From positions 51,546 to 89,319 of the forward strand of contig DYIT01000005.1 of the NCBI GenBank assembly GCA_020723505.1: DNA of 37,774 bases, given 5' to 3'. Made by a program: the position numbers and the translations under genes. How positions within the stretch are numbered: the stretch's first letter is position 1; every line of letters starts with the position of its first letter. The notes under the pieces are model-generated. The model was not told the origin of the DNA, did not search any database, and saw only the letters and a program-made list of their open reading frames with translations. Origin of the DNA: Candidatus Kuenenia stuttgartensis. Its GTDB lineage: Bacteria; Planctomycetota; JAKEIC01; DYIT01. Below, one piece after another: positions 26,825 to 35,580 of this stretch.

Positions 26825-28315
26825 ATGGAATTATCCAGGTTCAATTCGCGGATGTGGGCCATGGCCCTGTGCGTGGCGACGGCATTCGCCTCCGGGGGAT
26901 GCCAGGCCCTCGTTTGGACGGACTGGGGGCATTCCGTGAGGCCCAGCCCCAGGGAAGGCCGCACTCCGCCCCCCGACCTGTCCGCGGCAGGCGTCTCCGC
27001 AGCCCCGGGGCAGCGCATCGAGCTCACTCTGAGTCTCGACCAGGCGGCGGCCGTCGCAGCGGCTAACAACCCGCAAATCCGCATGGCCGTCGAGGAAATC
27101 GAGAAGGCCAGGGGAGACGAGATGACGGCATGGTCGTCGATGCTGCCGACGGCGGACCTGAACCTCGGCTACACGCGCCTCGAGCTCTCGTACTTCACGA
27201 TGTCCATCCCCGGCGGCCCTCCGGTCAAGATCAAGATGGGTGTCAGGGACAACTACAAGGCTGAGCTCGGCGTGAAACTGCCGCTCTTCGTCGGCGGGGC
27301 CGGATTCAACGGCATCGAACTCGCCTCGCTGGCCCGCGACTACGCGGAGCTCAAAATCGAAGCCGCGCTCATGCAGGCCGCCTGCATGGCCAGGAAGACC
27401 TACATAGACGTCCTTTTCGCAGCCGAGGCGGTCGCGGTGCACGAGCAGGGGCTGGTCAACGCCGAGGCCCATCTCGCGGACGTGAAGAAGAAGCTCGAGC
27501 ACAAGGTGGGGACCCGCTTCGACGTGCTGAGAGCCGAGGTCAGGGTCGCCAACGCCAGGGCTTCGCTCATCCAGGGCCGCAGCGGCCTTAACCTCGCGCG
27601 CGCCGCCCTGCTCCGGGTCCTCGGGCTCCCGCAGGACTCGAAGCTGACTCTTTCAGACGGCCTTTCGTACGTGCCGGTCAAGGTTTCGGAACAGGCTTCG
27701 CTCGACGGCGCGCTCTCGCGCAGGCGCGACCTGAAGCAGGCAATGCTGGCCGTGGAGATGCAGGAGAAGAAGCTGAGCATGACCAAGGGCGGGATTCTTC
27801 CCCAGGCCTTCGGGTTCTTCAACTGGGGCTGGTCCAAGCCGTCGAGCAAGTCAATGGGAAGCGCGGACGGCGACGACTACTGGAACGCGGGGCTCATGAT
27901 CAATGTCCCGCTGTTCGACGGTTTCGCGACCCTCGGGAAAATCCGCAAGGATTACGCAATCCTCAGGCAGGCGCGCTGGTGGGTCGAGGACGCGCGGCAG
28001 CAGATCGCGCTCGAGGTCAAGCAGGCGGCCACCGCGCTCGCGGACGCCATGGAATTCGTCGAATCCCAGAAGGAGAACGTGAAGCAGGCCGAAGAGAGCC
28101 TGAGACTCGTCAAGGTCGCCTTCGAGGCCGGGACGGCCACTCAGCTCGACATGCTCGACGTCCAGACCGCGCTAACCGGCGCTAAGCTCAACTACCTCCA
28201 GGCGGTATACGGCTTCATGGCCGCGAAAATCGCCCTGGAGCAGGCGGAGGCGGCGGTCGAGATCCGGCTGCCCGGAGGCATGCGGAGGAGTTCGGAATCG
28301 GAGGAAAACAAGTGA
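26825..28315 (+). CDS. TolC-family outer-membrane efflux protein
   Basis: 496 residues, usual size for the outer-membrane channel of RND pumps. The N-terminus has a hydrophobic signal ending in SGGC, a probable lipid attachment Cys. The body is mostly long amphipathic helices, two OEP repeats with heptad-like Ala/Leu/Lys spacing (for example ALADAMEFVESQKENVKQAEES). It starts at ATG 26825 with GGAG-type site (about 26812-26816) and is translated right after TetR. It forms the exit duct with the adaptor and the transporter that follow. Confidence 0.92.
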   Translation: MELSRFNSRMWAMALCVATAFASGGCQALVWTDWGHSVRPSPREGRTPPPDLSAAGVSAAPGQRIELTLSLDQAAAVAAANNPQIRMAVEEIEKARGDEMTAWSSMLPTADLNLGYTRLELSYFTMSIPGGPPVKIKMGVRDNYKAELGVKLPLFVGGAGFNGIELASLARDYAELKIEAALMQAACMARKTYIDVLFAAEAVAVHEQGLVNAEAHLADVKKKLEHKVGTRFDVLRAEVRVANARASLIQGRSGLNLARAALLRVLGLPQDSKLTLSDGLSYVPVKVSEQASLDGALSRRRDLKQAMLAVEMQEKKLSMTKGGILPQAFGFFNWGWSKPSSKSMGSADGDDYWNAGLMINVPLFDGFATLGKIRKDYAILRQARWWVEDARQQIALEVKQAATALADAMEFVESQKENVKQAEESLRLVKVAFEAGTATQLDMLDVQTALTGAKLNYLQAVYGFMAAKIALEQAEAAVEIRLPGGMRRSSESEENK

Positions 28316-29628
28316 TGCGGAGACCAGACATGCACAAGAGAAGCCCGATCGCGGCGCTGACCGCGGTTCTGCTCCTGTCCTGCGCCTGCTGCAAGCCGCC
28401 CGGCATGGCGGCTCCGGGCGAGCACAAGCGCGTCAAGATGAACGTGGAGACCACGACACTCGAGAGGACCTCAATCAGCGAGAATGTCGTGCTTCCGGGC
28501 ATCGTCGAACCCGAGCTTTCGGTGACCGTGAGCTCCGAGGTCGCGGCGGTGGTCCGGGAGGTCGCCGTCGAGGAGGCTGCCGAGGTGCCTGCGGGCGAGG
28601 TTCTTCTCAGGTTCGACCGCGCCGACTTCGAGGAGATCGAAAAACAGGCGATGCTCCAGGTCAGGTCGCTGGAACAGCGACTGAAGGAGATCGAGAAGGG
28701 CGCCCGTGACGAGCAGATTAAGGAGGCGGAATCGGCGGTGGATGCCGCCAAGGCCGGCCTGGACCTCGCGGCTTCCTCGGCTGATCGCCGCAGGAAGCTG
28801 TTCGAGGAGAAGGTGCTCCCGCAGGAGGCGCTCGACCAGGCCGAAGCCATGCTGAAGCAGGCCAGGTCCGGATACGACAGGGCGGTCGAGATGCTCTCGC
28901 TGCTCCGGAAGGGCGCCCTCGAGGAGACGAAGGAGGCGCTCAGGGCGCAGATCGACGCCGCGAAGTCGGCCCAGGCGATGGCGAAGACGCGGCTCGGCAA
29001 GACTGAGGTCAGGAGTCCTATCGCCGGCGTAATCCAGAAGCGGCACATCGACCCCGACGAGTTCGCGGGGCCCGGCCAGCCGCTGTTCGAGATTATCGGC
29101 AAATCGCCCCTCCACATAGTCCTCGGGGTGCCGGAGAGGCTGTTCACCCGCATGAAGGAGGGCGACGAGGCGCGGCTCTTCTTCAAGTCGCTCGACGCCA
29201 CGGTCTCCGCGAAAATATCGCGCCTCGGCTTCGCCGCCGACCGCAGGAGCCAGACGTTCGAGGTCCGCATCCTGATTCCCAATCCCGTGGAAGCCGTCAC
29301 GGGCAATCCCGGGAAAGCCGGGTCCAAGGTCCTGATACGGCCCGGGCTGATCGCGGAAATCACCTTCGACCTCGGCACGCGCGAGAACGCGATAGCCGTG
29401 CCATCCGACTCGGTGATTCTCGATGGCCTGGGGGTCTTCGTGTACGTGGTGCGCGAGGGGAAAGCGGTCGCCAGGCCGGTGAAGATTGGCATCAAGCGCG
29501 ACGGATTCATAGAAATCACCGACGGGCTCGAAGCCGGGGAGCAACTCGTTACGGCGGGGCAGAAGTACATCAAGGACGGCGACGAGGTCAACGTCGTCGC
29601 CCGGAACAGCGGAGCGCAGGCCAGATGA
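28312..29628 (+). CDS. RND efflux periplasmic adaptor (HlyD/MFP family)
   Basis: 438 residues. A lipobox (LLLSC) suggests it is held in the inner membrane by lipid. A biotinyl-lipoyl-like hybrid domain flanks a coiled-coil hairpin (about 110-235, RSLEQRLKEIEK to RAQIDAAKSAQA), followed by a beta-barrel and a membrane-proximal domain (LVTAGQKYIKDGDEV near the end). GTG 28312 overlaps the TolC stop and has GGAGG 7 nt upstream (28300-28304). It bridges the RND transporter and the outer-membrane channel. Confidence 0.94.
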   Translation: MMRRPDMHKRSPIAALTAVLLLSCACCKPPGMAAPGEHKRVKMNVETTTLERTSISENVVLPGIVEPELSVTVSSEVAAVVREVAVEEAAEVPAGEVLLRFDRADFEEIEKQAMLQVRSLEQRLKEIEKGARDEQIKEAESAVDAAKAGLDLAASSADRRRKLFEEKVLPQEALDQAEAMLKQARSGYDRAVEMLSLLRKGALEETKEALRAQIDAAKSAQAMAKTRLGKTEVRSPIAGVIQKRHIDPDEFAGPGQPLFEIIGKSPLHIVLGVPERLFTRMKEGDEARLFFKSLDATVSAKISRLGFAADRRSQTFEVRILIPNPVEAVTGNPGKAGSKVLIRPGLIAEITFDLGTRENAIAVPSDSVILDGLGVFVYVVREGKAVARPVKIGIKRDGFIEITDGLEAGEQLVTAGQKYIKDGDEVNVVARNSGAQAR

Positions 29629-32600
29629 TTATCTCAGACTATGCAATCACCAGGCGCACGACGGTATTCGTGCTCATGTTCATAATCGCAGTGGCGGGGA
29701 TATACGCCTACCTCACGCTCCCGCGCGAGGCGACCCCGGACGTGACCATCCCCTACATCCTCGTCGTGACCGCCAACCGCGGCGTAGGGCCGTCCGACAT
29801 CGAGAACACGATCACGACTCCGCTCGAGACCGAGCTCGAGGGGCTGGACGACGTCAAGAAGATGACGTCAATCAGCTCCGAGGGCGCCTCCATGGTGATT
29901 ATCGAGTTCGAGGCCTCGGTGGACATAGACGACGCCCTGCGCAAGGTGAAGGACCGCGTGGACAGGGCCAAGGGCGACCTGCCTTCCGAGGCAACGCAGC
30001 CTTCGGTGCAGGAGATAAACATCTCCGAATTCCCGATTGTCATCGTCAACATCTTCGGCCAGGCGGACCCGGACAGGCAGCGGAACCTCATGATTCTCCG
30101 CAAGATAGCGGACGAGCTCAAGGACCGCTTCGAGTCCATCCCCGGCGTGCTCGACGTGAAGCGCGCGGGAGGGCTCACTCCGGAAGTGCGGATAGAAATC
30201 GACCCGGACCGGCTCTCCGCGTACCGCATTCCCGCCTCGCTGCTGGTGGCCCGCTACATGGGCGAGGACGTGAAGATTTCGGCCGGCTCCTCGGACTTCG
30301 GAGCCCAGTCCTTCGACATCAGGGTGCCGATGGAGTTCGAACGCGACATCGAGTCCGCGAAGAACATCATAATCCACAAGGACGGCGAGCGGGCGGTCTA
30401 CCTCGGGGACCTCGCGGACATCGTTCCCGGCTACGAGAAGGAGGACACGAGGAGCAGGTTCAACGGCCAGGACTCGATATCGCTCGCGATCCTGAAGAAG
30501 TCCGGGGAGAACATCATCTACACCGTCGGGGGAGTGAAGTACATCATAGACAGAGTCATGGAATCGGGGCAGATTCCTGCCGGCGTCAAGATTGCCCTGA
30601 CGCAGGACCATTCCGACTTCATCCAGAAGCTCGTGGACGACCTGGACAACAACATATACACGGGATTCTTCCTCGTCATCGCCGTGGTGCTCGTGGCCAT
30701 GGGGGCGCGGAACTCGTTTTTCGTGGGAATTGCGATTCCCTTCTCCCTGCTCCTCACGCTCGCGGTGCTGTCGATTGCGGGCATCACGCTGAACTTCGTG
30801 GTCCTGTTCAGCCTCATACTCGCCCTTGGAATGCTCGTGGACAACGCAATCGTCATCGTGGAGAACATCTACAGACACCAGCAGATAGGGTTCGGGAGGG
30901 TCGAAGCGGCGCTCAAAGGCACGGCGGAGGTCGCCTGGCCGATTACCACTTCCACGCTCACCACGCTCGCCGCGTTCTTCCCGCTGCTGTTCTGGCCCGG
31001 AATCATGGGCGAGTTCATGAGCTACCTGCCGATTACGGTGATCATCTCCCTCAGCGCTTCGCTGTTCGTCGCGCTGGTCATCAATCCCGCGGCTTGCGCG
31101 GCGTTCCTCAAGGTCCCGAAAAAACGCATCTGGGGCGGAGGCCCAAGGCCGCTCCACCCGGTGCTCAAAGCCTATCAGAGGATTCTCAGGTCGGCGCTCA
31201 GGTGGAAGTGGTCGGTCACGGTTCTCGCCTTCGGAGCGCTGTTCGGCGTGGCCATGTTATGGGGCGCCAATGCAAGGATGCAGTTCATGCCGGACGCGGA
31301 GCCGCAGCAGGCGTTCGTGGACCTGTCCATGCCCGAGGGGACCCTTCTGGAGAAGACCGACGAGAGAATCAAGTTCCTGGAGAAGGGCATTACGGAGACG
31401 GAGGGGAGCGCCGATATCAAGGCCACCACCGCGTCAATCGGCTCGAGGGGGGCCGGCGGGCTGATTTCGGCGGGAACGGCGTCCAACATCGGGAGGATTT
31501 CGCTCGAATTCAAGGATATAGCCCTGCGCCAGGGAAACACGTCGGACCTCATCGAACGAATCAGGGCCCGGTTTTCTGAAGTGGCGGGGTGCGAAATCCG
31601 CGTTCAGGCCGAGGAGATGGGGCCGCCTTCCGGGGCCCCCGTGAACATAGAGATTGCAGGGGAGGACTACGACCTTCTCGGGGAAATAGCGGCAAAGGTG
31701 ACGAGGGTGGTCAGGGAAATACCGGGCGTCGTCGACCTCCGCGACGACTACGAACCGGGCAGGCCGGAGCTCAAGGTCATGGTCGACCGCAAGCGCGCGG
31801 CCATGCTGGGGCTGAGCCCCCTGATGACCGGGTTGACGGTCCAGACCGCGTACCGCGGGACTAAGGTCGGCGTGGTCAGGGTGAGCGAGGAGGAGTACGA
31901 CGTGAAGGTCATCGCTCCCGAGAAGCACCGCACGGGCTTCGGGATGCTCGACAAGCTCTACCTTGCGACCGAGACCGGCAGTCTCGTGCCCGCGTCGTCG
32001 GTTGCGGACTGGGAAATCACCGGGGGCCTCGGTGTCATAAGGAGAATCGACCGGAGCAAGGTCGTCTCAATCTCCTCCGACGTGGCCAAGGGATTCAACA
32101 CGGAATTCGTAAGGCGGGACGTTCAGAAGGCTCTCAACGAGCGCATATCAGGCGAGCTCCCAAGAGGGTACACGATAAAGCTTACCGGCGAGCAGGAGAT
32201 GATGGTCGAAGCCCAGCAGTTCCTCGGCAAGGCGTTCGTAATCGGGATCCTGCTGATTACGCTCATCCTAATCGCGCAGTTCAACTCCCTGAGGCTGCCG
32301 ATTATCGTCATGTCGAGCGTGGTGCTCTCGACCGGCGCGGTGTTCCTGCAGCTCATCGTGCTCGACATGCCTTTCGGGGTCGTGATGACCGGCATCGGCG
32401 TCATAAGCCTCGCAGGAGTCGTAGTGAACAACGCCATCGTGCTCATAGACTACATGACTAAGCTGAGGGAGAGGGGCATGCCCGCCTTCGAGGCGGTGGT
32501 CGAGGCCGGAACGACGAGGCTCAGGCCCGTGCTCCTTACCGCAATCACCACGGTCATAGGGCTCTTCCCCATGGCTTTCGGGTTCAGCGTGGACTTCAAG

Positions 32601-32801
32601 AAGATGGCGCTGGCTTCGGGCAAGGAGATGTCCCAGTGGTGGGGCGGCATGGCCTGGGCCGTGATATTCGGTTTGGGTCTCGCCACGTTGCTCACACTCG
32701 TCGTGGTGCCGACGCTCTACTGCATCCTCATGAGGGTCGACACGCGCACCGAGCGGGAGAAGGATTCCACCGGTCCGCTGGACGATGCGTCGATGGTATA
32801 G
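29625..32801 (+). CDS. RND-family inner-membrane efflux transporter (AcrB-like)
   Basis: 1058 residues, the length of full RND pumps. TM1 (TTVFVLMFIIAVAGIYAYL) is followed by the first large periplasmic loop, TM2-7, a second loop and TM8-12. In TM4 the HAE-type relay reads GMLVDNAIVIVEN: one Asp is kept where AcrB has two. In TM10 the AcrB Lys position reads GVVVNNAIVLIDY. ATG 29625 overlaps the adaptor stop. It should use the proton gradient to expel substrates. The missing relay residues are common in some RND groups, so the coupling details are unsure. Substrate unknown. Confidence 0.95.
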   Translation: MIISDYAITRRTTVFVLMFIIAVAGIYAYLTLPREATPDVTIPYILVVTANRGVGPSDIENTITTPLETELEGLDDVKKMTSISSEGASMVIIEFEASVDIDDALRKVKDRVDRAKGDLPSEATQPSVQEINISEFPIVIVNIFGQADPDRQRNLMILRKIADELKDRFESIPGVLDVKRAGGLTPEVRIEIDPDRLSAYRIPASLLVARYMGEDVKISAGSSDFGAQSFDIRVPMEFERDIESAKNIIIHKDGERAVYLGDLADIVPGYEKEDTRSRFNGQDSISLAILKKSGENIIYTVGGVKYIIDRVMESGQIPAGVKIALTQDHSDFIQKLVDDLDNNIYTGFFLVIAVVLVAMGARNSFFVGIAIPFSLLLTLAVLSIAGITLNFVVLFSLILALGMLVDNAIVIVENIYRHQQIGFGRVEAALKGTAEVAWPITTSTLTTLAAFFPLLFWPGIMGEFMSYLPITVIISLSASLFVALVINPAACAAFLKVPKKRIWGGGPRPLHPVLKAYQRILRSALRWKWSVTVLAFGALFGVAMLWGANARMQFMPDAEPQQAFVDLSMPEGTLLEKTDERIKFLEKGITETEGSADIKATTASIGSRGAGGLISAGTASNIGRISLEFKDIALRQGNTSDLIERIRARFSEVAGCEIRVQAEEMGPPSGAPVNIEIAGEDYDLLGEIAAKVTRVVREIPGVVDLRDDYEPGRPELKVMVDRKRAAMLGLSPLMTGLTVQTAYRGTKVGVVRVSEEEYDVKVIAPEKHRTGFGMLDKLYLATETGSLVPASSVADWEITGGLGVIRRIDRSKVVSISSDVAKGFNTEFVRRDVQKALNERISGELPRGYTIKLTGEQEMMVEAQQFLGKAFVIGILLITLILIAQFNSLRLPIIVMSSVVLSTGAVFLQLIVLDMPFGVVMTGIGVISLAGVVVNNAIVLIDYMTKLRERGMPAFEAVVEAGTTRLRPVLLTAITTVIGLFPMAFGFSVDFKKMALASGKEMSQWWGGMAWAVIFGLGLATLLTLVVVPTLYCILMRVDTRTEREKDSTGPLDDASMV

Positions 32802-32812
32802 ACGGGATTCGC

Positions 32813-32832
32813 CGGGCCGCCCCTACGGCCCG
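32813..32832. terminator. Hairpin between the RND gene and the GNAT gene
   Basis: CGGGCCG (32813-32819) pairs with CGGCCCG (32826-32832) around a 6-nt loop, a strong GC stem between convergent genes. It overlaps the 3' end of the GNAT gene. A pyrimidine run (TTCCCTCTCTTTTCC) follows on the plus strand but is not a clean T tract. Confidence 0.45.
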
Positions 32833-33302
32833 TTCCCTCTCTTTTCCATGTAGGTGCCGTGGGCGGATCCGGCCGTGAACCCGGCTTTCCCGTAAAGCCC
32901 CATGGCGTCCATGGTGAGCAGGGAAAGGCGCCTCAGCCCCTGAAGGCCGGGATGCGAGACCACGCACTCCACGAGCCATTTGCCCAGGCCTTTCCCCCTC
33001 CTGTCCTCGGAGATCACGAAGTCGGTGAGATATCCGAAAGTCGCGAAATCGGTTATCACCCTGCCGAAGCCGACCATGGCCGGCCCGTCGTAGAGCGAGA
33101 AGCAGAGGGACCGGTCCACGGCGCGGTCGAACGTCTCGCGCTTCATCTCCTTTGCCCAGTACGTGCGCCTGAGCATGGAAAAGGCGGATTCGCGGTCCAC
33201 GCGCGACCGGTCTGTGAAGACAGCGTACGACCCGCGCCGGTATTCGAGCGGGGCATCCGGATCCGGGTTCGTTTGTTTCGCGGCTATCTGAATACCCTCC
33301 AC
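32823..33302 (-). CDS. GNAT-family N-acetyltransferase
   Basis: 159 residues from GTG 33302, chosen because it is the first start before the fold that does not run deep into the upstream gene; a longer frame to 33353 exists. The acetyl-CoA signature (motif A) is VISEDRRGKGLGKWLVE (97-113), and the C-terminal strand ends in GLYGKAGF, as in GNAT enzymes. Its substrate amine is unknown. The gene overlaps the end of the small membrane protein by 19 nt and was likely read with it. Confidence 0.85.
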   Translation of the reverse strand: MEGIQIAAKQTNPDPDAPLEYRRGSYAVFTDRSRVDRESAFSMLRRTYWAKEMKRETFDRAVDRSLCFSLYDGPAMVGFGRVITDFATFGYLTDFVISEDRRGKGLGKWLVECVVSHPGLQGLRRLSLLTMDAMGLYGKAGFTAGSAHGTYMEKRGNGP

Positions 33303-33670
33303 ATGGCGAACGAGGAGAACATTATTCCCGCGCCTGTCAGCATGTAGACGCACCCGAGAATCACGGCTGCGGTCCCCCGGATTGTAAAGGGCAGCACGCT
33401 AGGATGCGCCGCTTGTTCGACGATGAACGTGAAACCCGCCCAGAGCAGCATGCATGCCAGGACCATCATGAGACAGCAGAACAGCGCAAGCTCGGCTTTC
33501 CTGATCCTCTTGTCCAGGAGCCAGAAACTCCGCTGCCTGCCGCCGGCCTCCCCTCCGGCTCCGGGACCGTCATTCACGCTTCCATTCGCGATACTTCGCG
33601 TTCCTTCGCGGTTGCATTCCGATTCGCGTTCCTTCGCGTTCATCGGCGGTTTCGTCCCATTCGGGTCCAT
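33284..33670 (-). CDS. Small two-helix membrane protein, unknown function
   Basis: Up to 128 residues. Two membrane segments are clear (LALFCCLMMVLACMLLWAGF and about VILGCVYMLTGAGIMFSSF), with a basic stretch before the first. The N-terminal ~30 residues come from a TTCGCG repeat and are unlikely to be real protein, so the gene may instead start at GTG 33577 (97 residues). No ribosome site favours any start. Not recognised as a family. It overlaps the GNAT gene. Confidence 0.6.
   Translation of the reverse strand: MDPNGTKPPMNAKERESECNREGTRSIANGSVNDGPGAGGEAGGRQRSFWLLDKRIRKAELALFCCLMMVLACMLLWAGFTFIVEQAAHPSVLPFTIRGTAAVILGCVYMLTGAGIMFSSFAMWRVFR
33595..33638. repeat. TTCGCG minisatellite-like repeat
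   Basis: TTCGCG occurs at 33585, 33595, 33605, 33623 and 33633. A 16-bp block TTCGCGTTCCTTCGCG is exact at 33595-33610 and 33623-33638 (28-bp period). It lies in the N-terminal part of the small membrane gene. Similar TTCGCG/TTCATTCGCG strings are known to me from candidate-phylum genomes, unchecked. Confidence 0.7.
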
Positions 33671-33674
33671 CCGT

Positions 33675-33688
33675 ACTTGCCGGCAAGT
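33675..33688. repeat. 14-bp palindrome downstream of the PLP gene
   Basis: ACTTGCCGGCAAGT, perfect over 14 bp. It shares CTTGCC/GGCAAG with the palindrome at 35010-35023 on the other side of the same gene. Confidence 0.75.
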
Positions 33689-33693
33689 CTCCC

Positions 33694-34998
33694 CTACCTC
33701 ACGGCCCGGAACGCCGAGTCCAGGTCCTTAATCAGGTCCGAGACCTCCTCGATTCCGATGGAGAGCCGCACTGATCCGGGATGAATGCCCGCGTTCTGCT
33801 TGGCTTCCTCGGTCATGGCGGCATGGGTCATGGCGCCCGGGGTCTCGACGAGCGTCCTTATCTGCCCGAGCGACACTGCGAGAGTCAGGGTGTACGCGTT
33901 GTTCGCGAGGTAGTCCACGAACTTCTCCGCCCTGCCTGCGGCCTTGGGACCTCCCTTGAAGGTGAAATAGACCATGTTCCCGGGCGCGAAATTGCCGTCG
34001 AAGTCGAGCATCTGGCGCAGCGCCAGGGCCGATTGCGGATGGCTGTCGAGCCCGGGGTACATAACCTTCTCGACCAGCGGCTGCCTTTCGATGAAGCGCG
34101 CGATCTCCCATGCCGACTCAATCTCCCTCTGCATCCTGAGCGCGAGGGACGGCACGCCGTACACGAGAATAGGCCACGCGTTCTTGGAAGAGAGCGGCGC
34201 CCCGAAGTCCTTCCTGAACATGAGGAGGGATCCCTCGAACTCCCTGCGCGTGACTATGGCCCCGCCCATATCCGTGCCGAAACCGCAGATGTTCTTCGTG
34301 AGGCTGTGCACCACGAAGTCCGCGCCGAACTCGAGCGGCCGCTGGCAGAACGGCGTGGCGAACGTGTTGTCGATGACGACCTGAATCCGGTCGGAATCCG
34401 GCCTCTTCGCGTTCGCGATTTTCACCCTCGAGCACACCGCCTCGATGTCAATCAGCTCGAGGGTCGGATTGACGGGCGACTCGAAGAACACGACCCGCGT
34501 CCTCTTCGTGATGCTCTTCTCGAGCCTGCCGGGCTCCTTGAGGTCGACGAACTTGGTGGCGATGTTGAATCTCTTGAGCCAGTTCGTGAGCAGGCTGAAG
34601 GTGCAGCCGTAGATGGTGGGGTGGCAGATGATTTCGTCTCCCGCCCGCGTCAGGATTCCGAGGCTCGCGGCAACGGCCGCCATACCGGAGGAGAAGCACA
34701 CGCCGATTTCGCCGCCCTCGGCCTGCGCGAGCCGGTCCTCGAGCATGTTGCGCGTGGGTTCGTCCAGCCGCTCGTATATGTATATCGGGGGCTTCTCGAA
34801 ATCCATGCTGCCTGGCTGGGCGTATTCCATGAATCCCTGCGCGCCGCGCTTGGACGAATCGAGCCTGAACGTCGATGTCGAGGACAGGGGCGGCACGACA
34901 TGGTGCGCGTAGTCCCACCGTTCAGTCTTGAACCTGCCGTGGACCAGGAAGCTCTTGAGCGAATAAACCCCGCTCCGAACCTTCTTGTACATGCTCAT
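33694..34998 (-). CDS. PLP-dependent Cys/Met metabolism enzyme (cystathionine gamma-synthase-like)
   Basis: 434 residues from ATG 34998, with GGGAGG 6 nt upstream. PLP-binding features: GMAAVAA (105-111, phosphate loop), Asp210 in VIDN (pyridine-N contact), Lys235 in HSLTKN (Schiff base). The region 'YERLDEPT' corresponds to the family's Y(S/T)RxxNPT. These are enzymes that join, swap or remove sulfur groups on homoserine esters, cystathionine or methionine. The exact one (gamma-synthase, gamma-lyase, sulfhydrylase) cannot be read from sequence alone. It is a single-gene unit with related palindromes on both sides. Confidence 0.9.
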   Translation of the reverse strand: MSMYKKVRSGVYSLKSFLVHGRFKTERWDYAHHVVPPLSSTSTFRLDSSKRGAQGFMEYAQPGSMDFEKPPIYIYERLDEPTRNMLEDRLAQAEGGEIGVCFSSGMAAVAASLGILTRAGDEIICHPTIYGCTFSLLTNWLKRFNIATKFVDLKEPGRLEKSITKRTRVVFFESPVNPTLELIDIEAVCSRVKIANAKRPDSDRIQVVIDNTFATPFCQRPLEFGADFVVHSLTKNICGFGTDMGGAIVTRREFEGSLLMFRKDFGAPLSSKNAWPILVYGVPSLALRMQREIESAWEIARFIERQPLVEKVMYPGLDSHPQSALALRQMLDFDGNFAPGNMVYFTFKGGPKAAGRAEKFVDYLANNAYTLTLAVSLGQIRTLVETPGAMTHAAMTEEAKQNAGIHPGSVRLSIGIEEVSDLIKDLDSAFRAVR

Positions 34999-35009
34999 GG
35001 CCGTCCTCC

Positions 35010-35023
35010 CTTGCCCGGGCAAG
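35010..35023. promoter_or_regulatory. 14-bp palindrome upstream of the PLP gene
   Basis: CTTGCCCGGGCAAG, perfect, centred about 18 nt before ATG 34998. It partly overlaps the region where the ribosome site and leader lie, so it could be an operator or a leader hairpin. Confidence 0.5.
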
Positions 35024-35190
35024 CCGGGAAATGAATAAAGCGGAGGCTTGTCCGGACACGGGGCGGTCGGGCGCGGCGGGAAGCGGGAAGCGCTTCGCTC
35101 AGCCGTGGTCTCCCGTTCATCCGCTCTCCCGTTGGCCCGGACAATGCCGGAATGAACTCGAGTTGAATCTAGGCTTGCGGAGCCCTGAGG

Positions 35191-35580
35191 TCAAGATGGA
35201 AGCTGTTTTATCTCGTACCGGTTCCCGTCGAAGTCCTGCACGAATGTCACGACCGAATCCCCCTTCTGCGCTTCAACCATCGGGAGCCCGGCCTTCCTGC
35301 ACTTCGACAGGAAAGCCGCCTTGTCGCCGACCGCTGCGCAGACGTGCGCGGGCGGTGGCGGGACCGGAGCGCCCGGGAGGATGAACGCCTCGATTGCCGC
35401 ATCGCCGCAGGCGTAGACTTCGACCTTGACGTCCCTGTCAATTCCGAACAGCTGCTTCATGAGCGGGGCCGGGGCGTCGTATGCCTTCGCAAGCTTAAGC
35501 CCGAGCAGGTCCGAGAAGAACCGGCGGGAATTCTGCCGGGAAGAGCATGCGACGGCCGCATGGAGGAATTTCGCGTTCAT
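35191..35580 (-). CDS. VOC-family (glyoxalase-like) protein
   Basis: 129 residues, the usual length. Beta-alpha-beta-beta-beta pattern with AAVACSSRQNSRRFFSDLLGL at the start and VTFVQDFDGNRYEIKQL at the end, the VOC signature (DPDGN...E-like). ATG 35580 overlaps the alcohol dehydrogenase stop (ATGA), with GGAGG 7 nt upstream. It may be a dioxygenase, an epimerase or a resistance protein; linkage to an oxidoreductase suggests a shared small-molecule pathway. Confidence 0.87.
   Translation of the reverse strand: MNAKFLHAAVACSSRQNSRRFFSDLLGLKLAKAYDAPAPLMKQLFGIDRDVKVEVYACGDAAIEAFILPGAPVPPPPAHVCAAVGDKAAFLSKCRKAGLPMVEAQKGDSVVTFVQDFDGNRYEIKQLPS

Noticed and set aside
33781-35034. A 417-codon plus-strand frame opposite the PLP enzyme
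   Set aside because: The minus strand has a complete PLP enzyme with catalytic Lys; the plus frame is Arg/Glu/Leu-rich with no motif and no ribosome site.
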